From NCBI GenBank assembly GCA_963695175.1, contig CAVOGG010000004.1, forward strand, positions 1,363,866 through 1,427,865: a DNA stretch of 64,000 nt. Reading direction: 5' to 3'. Shown piece by piece: positions 35,398 through 42,437 of this stretch (position 1 is the first letter of the stretch; every line of letters starts with the position of its first letter). Source of the DNA: Fodinibacter sp963695175. GTDB taxonomy: Bacteria; Actinomycetota; Actinomycetes; Actinomycetales; Dermatophilaceae. The translations under genes and the position numbers were made by a program. Under the pieces are notes generated by a model, which worked only from the letters and a program-made list of their open reading frames with translations, ran no database searches and had not been told where the DNA came from.

Positions 35398-36444
35398 TCA
35401 GCCGGCCCCTGCGCCGTCCGCTGAGGTCGCCTCATGGCGGCCCTGGGGCCGCGACGGGGGTCGGAGCTGGTGGACGACCCACTCGAGCGGGCCGGTGCCG
35501 AACCGGCGTTCGAGCAGCCAGCACCCGCCGACGACGACGAGCGTGGTCGAGCCGAGGATGAGCCACGAGTCGTCACGGCGCGGGCCGACGGCGAGCTGGA
35601 TCGCGGCGAGGAACAGGATCTGCAGCGTGTAGGCGGTCAGGGCGAGCCGGCCGGTCGACAGCAACGGCCCGAGCACCACGCCGGCACCGACGCGCCGGAG
35701 CAGGACCACCGCGACACAGCTCGCGACGACCGTGGCGGTGGCCAGGAACGTGGCGCCGACGACCTCGGCGGTGGTGCCGGAGTACGCGGTGGACCCGTCC
35801 GGTGTGCCGCGGCCGAGCCCGTAGGCGGCGACGCTCAGCACGAACAGGACAGCGGCGACGAGGTAGCCCTCCGGCGGCCGCGCCGCGCGGCGGAGCACGC
35901 TCGCGAGGGCCAGGCCGCCGAGCGCCATCGGCAGGAATGACAGCAGCCGGTACGACTCCCCGGTGGCCACCCACCTGAGCAGGTCCAGCGCCCAGTCCGG
36001 CCAGCTGCCGACCAGGGTGGGGAGGGAGTCGCGTGCCCGCCCCACGACGAGCGGGCCGACCACGGCCAGGGCGCCGGCGATACCCAGGGTCAGCACCGGC
36101 AGGCGGTGCAGGAGCAGGGCCAGCGGCGCGAGCACGATGACGAGCACGCCCAGGTAGGGCAGCACGACGTCGATCTGGTCGTAGATCGCCTGGAGCAGCA
36201 CACCGAGCACGATCAGGACGAGCCCGCGCTGGACGTTGCCGAGCAGGAACGTCCCGACGGGCGGCCGGCGCTCGGCGAGCTGGATGCCCATCGAGATGCC
36301 GATGATGACCGCGAAGAGCGGGGCGGTGAGGTACTCCGAGATCCTGAAGACGCCGTCCGCGGGGCACAGGTGCGCCACGAGCATGGACAGCACCGCCAGC
36401 CCGCGGGCGGCGTCGAGACCGTCGAGGCGTTCGGTGGTCGGCAC
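35398..36444 (-). CDS. DUF418/DUF1624-type membrane acyltransferase-like protein
   Basis: A 348-residue membrane protein with about ten spans. The N-terminal ERLDGLDAARGLAVLSMLVAH is the signature of the heparan-alpha-glucosaminide N-acetyltransferase/DUF1624 and acyltransferase 3-like membrane families, and the C-terminal RLALTAYTLQILFLAAI resembles DUF418. It probably moves acyl groups onto envelope sugars; the substrate is unknown. GTG 36444 lies 6 nt after CACACT (minus strand), so it looks leaderless; GTG 36450 is the alternative. It converges on purH. Confidence 0.78.
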   Translation of the reverse strand: MPTTERLDGLDAARGLAVLSMLVAHLCPADGVFRISEYLTAPLFAVIIGISMGIQLAERRPPVGTFLLGNVQRGLVLIVLGVLLQAIYDQIDVVLPYLGVLVIVLAPLALLLHRLPVLTLGIAGALAVVGPLVVGRARDSLPTLVGSWPDWALDLLRWVATGESYRLLSFLPMALGGLALASVLRRAARPPEGYLVAAVLFVLSVAAYGLGRGTPDGSTAYSGTTAEVVGATFLATATVVASCVAVVLLRRVGAGVVLGPLLSTGRLALTAYTLQILFLAAIQLAVGPRRDDSWLILGSTTLVVVGGCWLLERRFGTGPLEWVVHQLRPPSRPQGRHEATSADGAGAG

Positions 36445-36490
36445 CCGCACAGTGTGGCGGGTGGGGCCGCGGCCCGTCGCCCCTTTCGGC

Positions 36491-37630
36491 TCAGCCGGTC
36501 GGCGGGCGGTAGCCGGTGGGCTCTCCGGCGCCGAGGTCGACGATGGCCGCGACCGGGCCACCACCGTCGGGGCCCTGGTGCGCCGCCGACACCGACACGA
36601 ACACCGCCGGGTCGCCGGTCACCGACGCGGTGACGCCGCCGACGCACGACTTGATCTGGCGGTGCCAGTGCACGTCGGAGTCGTCGAGCATCGCGTTGCG
36701 CCGGCCGGCGACCTGGCCGTCGAGCGAGGCCTCGCACTTGAGGAAGACGTTGACGAGGCGCCCGTCGATGTCGGTGCGGTGCGGGCGCTCGGGGAGGTCG
36801 AGGCCGGCATCCTTGATGGCGGCCCAGATGCCGTCCTGGTCGAGCGCGTCCTGCATCACCGCGTGGCCGATCCGGTAGCGGCCGCCGACGCCGCGGGCGT
36901 TGCCGACCACGACGACCTGCGCCTGGTCGAGCTCGACGCCCGAGGAGCACGACGCCACCGACGAGAAGAGCGAGCGGTCGTGCATGACGTCGGCGTCGGT
37001 CGGCATCTCGATCTCGCCCAGCGCGACCGCGATGCCGAGCGCGGTGCAGCCGTTCGAGAGGTCCATCGACTCGTGGGTGTGCTCGGTCCAGACCGTCTTG
37101 CCGCGCGACTTCGCGTCCCGGATGGTGTGGATGGTGAGCAGCGGGGTCTTGGTCTGCACGTAGTGCACGTCGGCGGGGTCGGTGATGCCGGCCCGCTCCA
37201 TGGCCACGCGCACGGCCGCGGCGACCTTCTCGATCATCGGGGTGTAGCCGATCTCCTCGGGCAGCAGGTGCTCGCTCATCGCGAAGCCCACGGTCAGCCG
37301 CGGCTCGTCGGTCTGCTCGGCCCGGTCGGCCGGCACCGTCGCGAAGATCGTCGCGTGCGGGCTGATCACGCCGTCGGTGCCACCGGACCAGACGATCGGC
37401 ACCTCCTTGACCTTGGCGGGGTCGGCGCCCTTCTCGACGAGGATCTCGCGGAAGGCGCGGTCGGCGATGATGCGCGTGTAGTCGTTGACCCCACCGTTGC
37501 CCTCGGTCTTGCCGATGACGGCGACGACGCGGCCGGCCTCGAGCACGCCCTCGTCGATGAGCTTCCCGAGCTCGGAGGCGTCGGACACGGTGTGGAGCGG
37601 GACCTTGCGGACCTCGATGGCGTCGGGCAC
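36491..37630 (-). CDS. ring-opening amidohydrolase (barbiturase/cyanuric acid hydrolase family)
   Basis: A 379-residue protein of the small AtzD/TrzD/barbiturase family, which opens cyclic imides. Three repeated domains each supply a Ser and a Lys. Visible signatures are VIGKTEGNGGVNDYTR (Lys of dyad one), VWSGGTDGVISPH (Ser), TKTPLLT, ASCSSGVELDQAQVVVVGN (second Ser) and KSCVGGVTASVTGDPAVFVS with AAHQGPDGGGPVA (third site). Members are specific for barbiturate or cyanuric acid; sequence alone does not decide. The uracil permease and molybdenum hydroxylase nearby favour barbiturate, giving ureidomalonate. GTG 37630 follows AAGGAAGGAAC. Carbamate kinase lies upstream on the same strand, 75 nt away. 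Confidence 0.92.
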   Translation of the reverse strand: MPDAIEVRKVPLHTVSDASELGKLIDEGVLEAGRVVAVIGKTEGNGGVNDYTRIIADRAFREILVEKGADPAKVKEVPIVWSGGTDGVISPHATIFATVPADRAEQTDEPRLTVGFAMSEHLLPEEIGYTPMIEKVAAAVRVAMERAGITDPADVHYVQTKTPLLTIHTIRDAKSRGKTVWTEHTHESMDLSNGCTALGIAVALGEIEMPTDADVMHDRSLFSSVASCSSGVELDQAQVVVVGNARGVGGRYRIGHAVMQDALDQDGIWAAIKDAGLDLPERPHRTDIDGRLVNVFLKCEASLDGQVAGRRNAMLDDSDVHWHRQIKSCVGGVTASVTGDPAVFVSVSAAHQGPDGGGPVAAIVDLGAGEPTGYRPPTG

Positions 37631-37705
37631 GGTGCGTTCCTTCCTTGGATGCCGGGTGGCCGGCTCGGACTGTCGGGTTCAGTTGTCGTTCAGTGCGGTT
37701 CGGGC

Positions 37706-38641
37706 TCAGCCGGGTTCGATGACGGTGCCGAAGCCTCCCTCGACGGCATCGGTGATGTGGGTCAGCGACGTGATGACGCTGCGCGGCCCGCCGCCGGCGA
37801 CGAACCGGGTGGCGGCCTCGACCTTCGGGCCCATCGACCCCGACGCGAACTGGCCCTCCTCGGCGTACCGGTGCATCTCGGCGAGGGTCACCCGGCCGAG
37901 CTCGCGCTGCTCGGGGGTGCCCCAGTCGACGGCCGCGTGGTCGACGTCGGTGGCGATGACGAGCACGTCGGCGGCCAGGGTGCGGGCGAGCAGGGCGGCG
38001 GTGAGGTCCTTGTCGATGACGGCCTCGACACCACGCAGCCGGCCGTCGGGCTCGCGCACGACGGGGATGCCGCCGCCGCCGGCCGCGACGACGACGTGGC
38101 CGGCCTCGAGCAGCACGCGCACCGGGCCGACATCGAGCACCTCGAGCGGCTCGGGCGAGGCGACGACCCGCCGCCAGCCCTTCTCCCCGCGGTCCTCCCA
38201 CACCTGCCCGTGGTCGATCAGCGTCTGCGCCTGTTCCCGGGGCAGGTAGCGGCCGATCGGCTTGGTCGGGTGGGTGAAGCCGGGGTCGTCGCGGTCGACG
38301 AGCGTGCGGGTGACGAGCGCGGCCACGGGGTGGGGGACCCCGGCATCCGCGAGGGCGACGTCGAGGGCGTCGAGGATGGTGAAGCCGAGCGTCCCCTGCG
38401 TCTGCGCGCCGCACCAGTCGAGCGGGACGGGCGGCACGACGTGGGCGGCGAGCTCGTTCTTGACCAGCAGGTTGCCGACCTGCGGGCCGTTGCCGTGGGT
38501 GATGACGAGCTCGTGGCCGGCGGCGACGAGGCGGGCTGCGGCCCGCATGGCGACACCGACCGCCTCGATCTGGGCGGCCGGGGTGGCGCTGCCGTCGGGG
38601 GCGGTCATCGCGTTGCCGCCCAGGGCGAGCAGGACCCGCAC
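37706..38641 (-). CDS. arcC: carbamate kinase
   Basis: A 311-residue amino-acid kinase family enzyme: LLALGGNAM, VITHGNGPQVGNLL, DWCGAQTQGTLGF, AAGGGGIPVV, EAVIDKDLTAALLA and GSMGPKVEAATRFV. It makes ATP, ammonia and CO2 from carbamoyl phosphate and ADP. No arginine deiminase or ornithine carbamoyltransferase is nearby; it stands beside a barbiturase-type enzyme, and FdrA/DUF1116/DUF2877 lie 20 kb away, so its carbamoyl phosphate probably comes from ureide phosphorolysis. GTG 38641 is chosen because GGAGGAG lies about 9 nt before it; GTG 38650 would abut that site. A TGTCAG-N4-TGCC motif lies 76 nt upstream. Confidence 0.93.
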   Translation of the reverse strand: MRVLLALGGNAMTAPDGSATPAAQIEAVGVAMRAAARLVAAGHELVITHGNGPQVGNLLVKNELAAHVVPPVPLDWCGAQTQGTLGFTILDALDVALADAGVPHPVAALVTRTLVDRDDPGFTHPTKPIGRYLPREQAQTLIDHGQVWEDRGEKGWRRVVASPEPLEVLDVGPVRVLLEAGHVVVAAGGGGIPVVREPDGRLRGVEAVIDKDLTAALLARTLAADVLVIATDVDHAAVDWGTPEQRELGRVTLAEMHRYAEEGQFASGSMGPKVEAATRFVAGGGPRSVITSLTHITDAVEGGFGTVIEPG

Positions 38642-38716
38642 GTCAGCCACCTCCTCCGCCGTCAGATCGGGCGCTGGTGCCCGGTCTCGACCCTAGGAGC
38701 CGGGCCCGGCACGGGC

Positions 38717-38736
38717 GTTGTCAGGACCTGCCCAAC
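38717..38736. promoter_or_regulatory. candidate regulator site TGTCAG-N4-TGCC (arcC)
   Basis: GTTGTCAGGACCTGCCCAAC lies 76 nt upstream of arcC. The pattern TGTCAG-N4-TGCC is repeated at 40192 and 46615 (after the first G of each listed site), upstream of other catabolic genes. Confidence 0.4.
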
Positions 38737-38780
38737 ACCGCGATGCCGTTCGGCAACTGTGGCCCCGGAGTTCTCGCGAA

Positions 38781-38861
38781 GTCAGGAGCACTTCGCGAAG
38801 TCAGGGGCGTACACGGTCCTGACCCCGCGAGGAGATCCTGAGCCGACGAAGTGCTCCTGAC
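38781..38861. repeat. palindromic element family A, copy 3 (inverted)
   Basis: GTCAGGAGCACTTCGC (38781-38796) pairs with ACGAAGTGCTCCTGAC (38846-38861). The interior order is reversed relative to copies 1 and 2. It lies between the CoA-transferase stop and arcC. Nothing else but the candidate operator was seen in this 247-nt gap. Confidence 0.82.
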
Positions 38862-38888
38862 TTCGCCCGAGTCGGACCACTCGGCCGG

Positions 38889-40091
38889 TCAGGACCCGTC
38901 TGCTCGATCCGCCCCGTCCAGCTCGTCCAGCTCGTCCAGCCAGGCACGCACGCTGTCGTTGTGCTCGCCGAGGAGCGGCGGGTGGAGGTGCTCGCTGCGC
39001 CCACCGGCATACGCGTTGTCGTCGAACCTGATCGGCGGCCCGGGGATCTCGATGGTGCCGAGCAGCGGGTGGTCGACGTCGATCACCAGGCCCTGCGACC
39101 GGGTCTGCTCCCAGTCGTAGACCCGGTCGAGGGTGCGCACCTCGCCGGCCGGGATGCCGATCTCGGCCAGCCGCGCCATCAGCTCGGCGTGCGGGATGTC
39201 GGCGAACGTCGCGTTGAGCGTCGCGATGACCTCGTCACGGTTGCCGACCCGCTCGCGGTTGGTGGCGAACCCCGGGGCGAACGGGTCCAGCCCGAACCCC
39301 GCGGCCAGCTTCTGCCACAGGCCCTCGCTGCCGCACGACAGCTGGATCATGCCGTCGGCGCAGGTGAACAGGCCGTAGGGGCAGATCGACGGGTGGTGGT
39401 TGCCGCCGGCGAGCCCCACCTCACCGGCCACCGTGTAGCGGGTGCCCTGGAACGCGTGCACCCCCACGATCGACGCGAGCAGCGAGGTGCGCACGACCCG
39501 GCCCCTGCCGGTGCGGTTGCGCTCGTGCAGCGCGGAGACGACACCGTAGGCGCCGTACATGCCGGCGAGCAGGTCGCCGATCGGCACGCCCACCCGCTGC
39601 GGGTGCTCGGCGTCGCTGCCGGTGAGCGACATCAGGCCGCCCTCGCCCTGGGCGATCTGGTCGTAGCCGGCGCGACCGCCTTCCGGGCCGTCGTGGCCGA
39701 ACCCGCTGATCGACAGCACGACCAGCCCCGGGTTGAGCTCGTGCAGCCGCTCGGCCGAGAACCCCAGCCGGTCGAGCACACCGGGCCGGAAGTTCTCGAG
39801 CAGCACGTCGGCGTGCGAGACCAGGCGGGTCAGCATCGAGCGGCCGTCGTCGGACTTCAGGTCGAGGGTGACCGACTCCTTGTTGCGGTTGCACGACAGG
39901 AAGTAGGTCGACACCGGCTGGTCGTCGGGCCCGACGAAGGGCGGCCCCCACCCGCGGGACTCGTCACCGTGGCCGGGGCTCTCGACCTTGATGACCCGCG
40001 CCCCCATGTCGGCGAGCATCATCCCGCAGTGCGGCCCGGCGAGCGCGCGCGTGAGGTCGATGACGACGACGTCGTCGAGTGGTCCGCTCAC
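38889..40091 (-). CDS. CaiB/BaiF family III CoA-transferase
   Basis: A 400-residue enzyme moving CoA between carboxylic acids. N-terminal VVVIDLTRALAGPHCGMMLADMG, RNKESVTLDLKS, and the catalytic Asp in GRAGYDQIAQGEGG (about residue 160) are family hallmarks, with GVPIGDLLAGMYGA after it. The acyl group is not readable; formyl/oxalyl-CoA, carnitine and malonate-type enzymes all look alike. Its place between carbamate kinase and hydantoinase genes suggests it activates a dicarboxylate released by N-heterocycle breakdown, such as malonate or oxalate. GTG 40091 follows GGAGCACACC; a TAGGTT -10-like box lies upstream. Confidence 0.9.
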   Translation of the reverse strand: MSGPLDDVVVIDLTRALAGPHCGMMLADMGARVIKVESPGHGDESRGWGPPFVGPDDQPVSTYFLSCNRNKESVTLDLKSDDGRSMLTRLVSHADVLLENFRPGVLDRLGFSAERLHELNPGLVVLSISGFGHDGPEGGRAGYDQIAQGEGGLMSLTGSDAEHPQRVGVPIGDLLAGMYGAYGVVSALHERNRTGRGRVVRTSLLASIVGVHAFQGTRYTVAGEVGLAGGNHHPSICPYGLFTCADGMIQLSCGSEGLWQKLAAGFGLDPFAPGFATNRERVGNRDEVIATLNATFADIPHAELMARLAEIGIPAGEVRTLDRVYDWEQTRSQGLVIDVDHPLLGTIEIPGPPIRFDDNAYAGGRSEHLHPPLLGEHNDSVRAWLDELDELDGADRADGS

Positions 40092-40189
40092 GGTGTGCTC
40101 CTGGGCCCGAAGGGGTGACGTATGCCGTCAACCTAGCCACGCGGCATCCGTGGTCGTTCGGCAGGGCGGGCCGTCATTGCCGGGCACCC

Positions 40190-40208
40190 GCTGTCAGGTT
40201 GTGCCAGC
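40190..40208. promoter_or_regulatory. candidate regulator site TGTCAG-N4-TGCC (CoA-transferase)
   Basis: GCTGTCAGGTTGTGCCAGC, 98 nt upstream of the CoA-transferase start, matches the arcC and hyuA sites. It also has imperfect dyad symmetry (GCTG...CAGC). Confidence 0.4.
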
Positions 40209-40225
40209 GGATGCCGGGCCGCGGC

Positions 40226-40582
40226 TCAGGCGTGACCGCTCACCGCGTCGAGGTGCTGGAGCAGGTCGTGGGCGGCGAGCTCGACCTTCTTGTGCCGCCA
40301 CTCGGAGGCCCGGTAGACGCAGGCGATCAGCGCGCTGCGGTGCACCCGCCGCAGGTCGCCGGCGACGAACGCGTAGCGCGCCTTGGTCCCGTCGGTGGCC
40401 CCCACGGTGAGACCGAGGTGCCACGCGGCGTACTCGTCCCAGGAGTGCCGCTCGAGGTAGGCGTTCTCGGCATCCGCATCGGGCTGCACGTCGCCCCAGG
40501 TGCTGTCGAGCACGTACTGGTGCTTGTCGATGAGGTCGCGCACGTGGGCAACCCCGGCCTCGTTCACCTCGTAAGCAGCCAT
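40226..40582 (-). CDS. conserved small protein, unknown function
   Basis: A 118-residue soluble protein (MAAYEVNEAGVAHVRDLIDK, WDEYAAWHLGLT, DLRRVHRSALIACVYRASEW). Charged and aromatic residues are well spread, suggesting a compact fold, but I recognise no family motif. Similar short proteins are common in actinobacteria. ATG 40582 is 6 nt after a TAGCGT -10 box, so it is leaderless; the preceding in-frame GTG 40585 is less likely. Confidence 0.78.
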   Translation of the reverse strand: MAAYEVNEAGVAHVRDLIDKHQYVLDSTWGDVQPDADAENAYLERHSWDEYAAWHLGLTVGATDGTKARYAFVAGDLRRVHRSALIACVYRASEWRHKKVELAAHDLLQHLDAVSGHA

Positions 40583-40588
40583 CACCCC

Positions 40589-40594
40589 ACGCTA
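40589..40594 (-). promoter_or_regulatory. -10 box TAGCGT, leaderless gene
   Basis: On the minus strand TAGCGT is followed by 6 nt and ATG 40582, with no ribosome site. Confidence 0.5.
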
Positions 40595-40608
40595 GCCACG
40601 CCGGGTGC

Positions 40609-41100
40609 TCAGGGGCCCTCTGCGTGACCCTCGTGCGTCATGAACTCCCAGACCAGGGCGTGCGCGAGAGCGACGAGCAGCACGAGCAGGGTGGCCTCGG
40701 CCTGCAGCGGCGTGACACCGAGCGACGTCGCGATCCCGGGTGCCACGCCGAGCACGGCCACGAGTGCGTACACGACGCCGGCGGACCACCAGTAGCGGGC
40801 GAAGGCACCGGCACCCTCGGCCGCCCGCGCCCGGCGCAGCAGGGTCACCGTCGAGGCGCAGCCGATGACGGCGATGACGACGAAGCTCACCCGCCAGAAG
40901 CCCGGGCTCTCGCTGCCGCCGATCTGCGCGAACAGGCCCATCAGGGCGGGGAGCAGGAAGGCGAGGTAGACCGACCCGACCCGGCGCCGCATGCCGGGGT
41001 CGCGCAGCCAGAGCTGGTGCTTCTCGACCACGCCCCACCACAGCCCGGTGAGGGTGAAGCAGGTGGCGGAGAACAGCGCGTAGAAGGTGCTGACGTCCAT
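40609..41100 (-). CDS. small polytopic membrane protein, unknown function
   Basis: A 163-residue protein with about five membrane spans: FYALFSATCFTLTGLWWGVV, VYLAFLLPALMGLFAQIG, FWRVSFVVIAVIGCASTVTL, SAGVVYALVAVLGVAPGI and LLVLLVALAHALVWEFM. No catalytic motif was seen. The ATG at 41100 follows GAGAGAGGCACGAG. The 408 nt upstream contain no convincing gene, only the family D repeat. Confidence 0.78.
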   Translation of the reverse strand: MDVSTFYALFSATCFTLTGLWWGVVEKHQLWLRDPGMRRRVGSVYLAFLLPALMGLFAQIGGSESPGFWRVSFVVIAVIGCASTVTLLRRARAAEGAGAFARYWWSAGVVYALVAVLGVAPGIATSLGVTPLQAEATLLVLLVALAHALVWEFMTHEGHAEGP

Positions 41101-41258
41101 CTCGTGCCTCTCTCCGCGATCGCCCCGCACGGGCCCGGCGCCAGTATGGCGGCGTGGTCAGCGACGGGTCGAGGTGGTTTCGGCGCGGGCGGTGACGGGG
41201 CGGGGTCGGGGTGATCGGCGTTGGCGGGTTGGCGCGGCTCCCAACATGTCTGTTCGGT

Positions 41259-41419
41259 GCCCTATTGGATGCACCCCGCCAGCGAGCAACTTTGAAATGT
41301 GCACCCCACCAGCGAGCATGTCTTGGCGTTGCGCGTCAGCAGCGAGCAAGACTCGAAGTTGCTCGCCACGACCGAGCAACTTTGAAAGTTGCTCGCTCAG
41401 GGCGAGCATCCAATAGGGC
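41259..41419. repeat. 161-bp element with 14-bp terminal inverted repeats and 30-bp periodicity (family D)
   Basis: GCCCTATTGGATGC (41259-41272) and GCATCCAATAGGGC (41406-41419) are perfect inverted ends. Inside, units beginning AGCGAGCA, AGCGAGCA, AGCGAGCA, ACCGAGCA and GGCGAGCA start at 41281, 41311, 41341, 41371 and 41401, exactly 30 bp apart. An inner palindrome CGAGCAACTTT/AAAGTTGCTCG lies at 41373-41395. The GC content is clearly lower than around it. Confidence 0.85.
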
Positions 41420-41506
41420 GACGACACGACATTCTTCCCGGGCGCTTCCGGCCCGCATCCGCAGCCCGTCGCCCCTCGGGGCCGCACCGCGCCGCGACCG
41501 CCGTGC

Positions 41507-42415
41507 TCAGTGCGCGACCGCACACCGGGACACGCGGGTCGCCCACGTCGTCGACGCCCGTCCGAGGAGCTCGGGCAGCACCGTGGAGTCGCCGACCAGG
41601 CCGCCCTCGTCGTAGGCGGTGAACATCGCGACCAGGTCGTCGCGGGCCTGGTCGCTCAGGTCGGCGCCGGGGCCGGTCAGCCACTGCGCCAACGAGATCC
41701 GGGCGTCGCTCACCGGGCGGCCCAGGGCGGCCGCCGCCTCCTCGGTCATCTGCCGCACGGTGAGCACCTCAGGCCCGGCGAGGTCGAGGGTCAGACCGGT
41801 GTGGGCGCCCAGGAGGGCGTCCGCTGCCACCTGCGCGACGTCGTCGAGGTCGACGTTGGTGAACGGGGCGTCGAGCGAGTAGGGCACCGTCAGCATCCCG
41901 GAGCGGGCCTGCCCGAGCAGGTTCTGGTGGTAGGCCGCGGGTCGCAGCACGGTGAGCCGCTCGCCGAGGGCCTCGCGCAGCAGCGCCTCCGCCTGGGCCT
42001 TGCGCAGGTGGTGCGGCATCCGGGGGTCGTCCGGGCGCAGCACCGAGTGGAAGACCAGTCGCGGCAGGTCGGCGGCCGCTGCGGCGTCGGCCACCCGGTC
42101 AGCGATGCCGACCTCGTCGGGGTGCACGTTCGGGGCCAGGTGGTAGGCCGCCCGCGCGCCGTCGAGGGCCGCCGCCAGTCCCTGCCCGGTCACCAGGTCG
42201 ACGGCGACGGGTGTCGTGCCGTCGGGGGCGGCGGGCTCCCGGCCCGGGCGCACCGCGGCCCGTACCGGGACCCGGCGCGCGAGCAGGGCCTCGGCGACGG
42301 CCCGGCCGGTCTTGCCGGTGGCACCCACGACCACCACGGGCCGCCGGTCAGGCGTCCCGGCATCGACCAATTGGTCACTGCCGGGACGCAACTCGCCACG
42401 CGCGGAGGTCTCCAT
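41507..42415 (-). CDS. NmrA-like NAD(P)-binding protein
   Basis: A 302-residue atypical short-chain dehydrogenase/NmrA family protein. The dinucleotide motif is VVVVGATGKTGRAVAEALLA (about 28-47), followed by AAYHLAPNVHPDE and LPRLVFHSVLRPDDPRMPHH. The catalytic YxxxK of classical SDRs is not in the usual place, so it may be a redox sensor or a quinone reductase-like enzyme. ATG 42415 was chosen because it gives a short leader before the first strand. It lies 22 nt downstream of hyuB on the same strand. Confidence 0.85.
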   Translation of the reverse strand: METSARGELRPGSDQLVDAGTPDRRPVVVVGATGKTGRAVAEALLARRVPVRAAVRPGREPAAPDGTTPVAVDLVTGQGLAAALDGARAAYHLAPNVHPDEVGIADRVADAAAAADLPRLVFHSVLRPDDPRMPHHLRKAQAEALLREALGERLTVLRPAAYHQNLLGQARSGMLTVPYSLDAPFTNVDLDDVAQVAADALLGAHTGLTLDLAGPEVLTVRQMTEEAAAALGRPVSDARISLAQWLTGPGADLSDQARDDLVAMFTAYDEGGLVGDSTVLPELLGRASTTWATRVSRCAVAH

Positions 42416-42437
42416 GGCACTCACTGTGCCGCGCCGG

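Noticed and set aside
36491..37630. confident assignment as cyanuric acid hydrolase for triazine breakdown
   Set aside because: The family is certain but specificity is not; no biuret or triuret hydrolase genes are nearby, and a pyrimidine-type permease is.
37706..38641. arginine deiminase pathway
   Set aside because: Only carbamate kinase is present; arcA and arcB are absent and the neighbours point to ureide breakdown.
41281..41410. 30-bp periodic units looking like a small CRISPR array
   Set aside because: The repeated part is only about eight bases, the units are imperfect, the ends are inverted repeats, and there are no cas genes.
41158..41523. 121-residue minus-strand frame with decapeptide repeats
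   Set aside because: It is produced by the 30-bp period of the repeat element; similar repeats appear in other frames, there is no ribosome site, and the composition is not protein-like outside the repeat.
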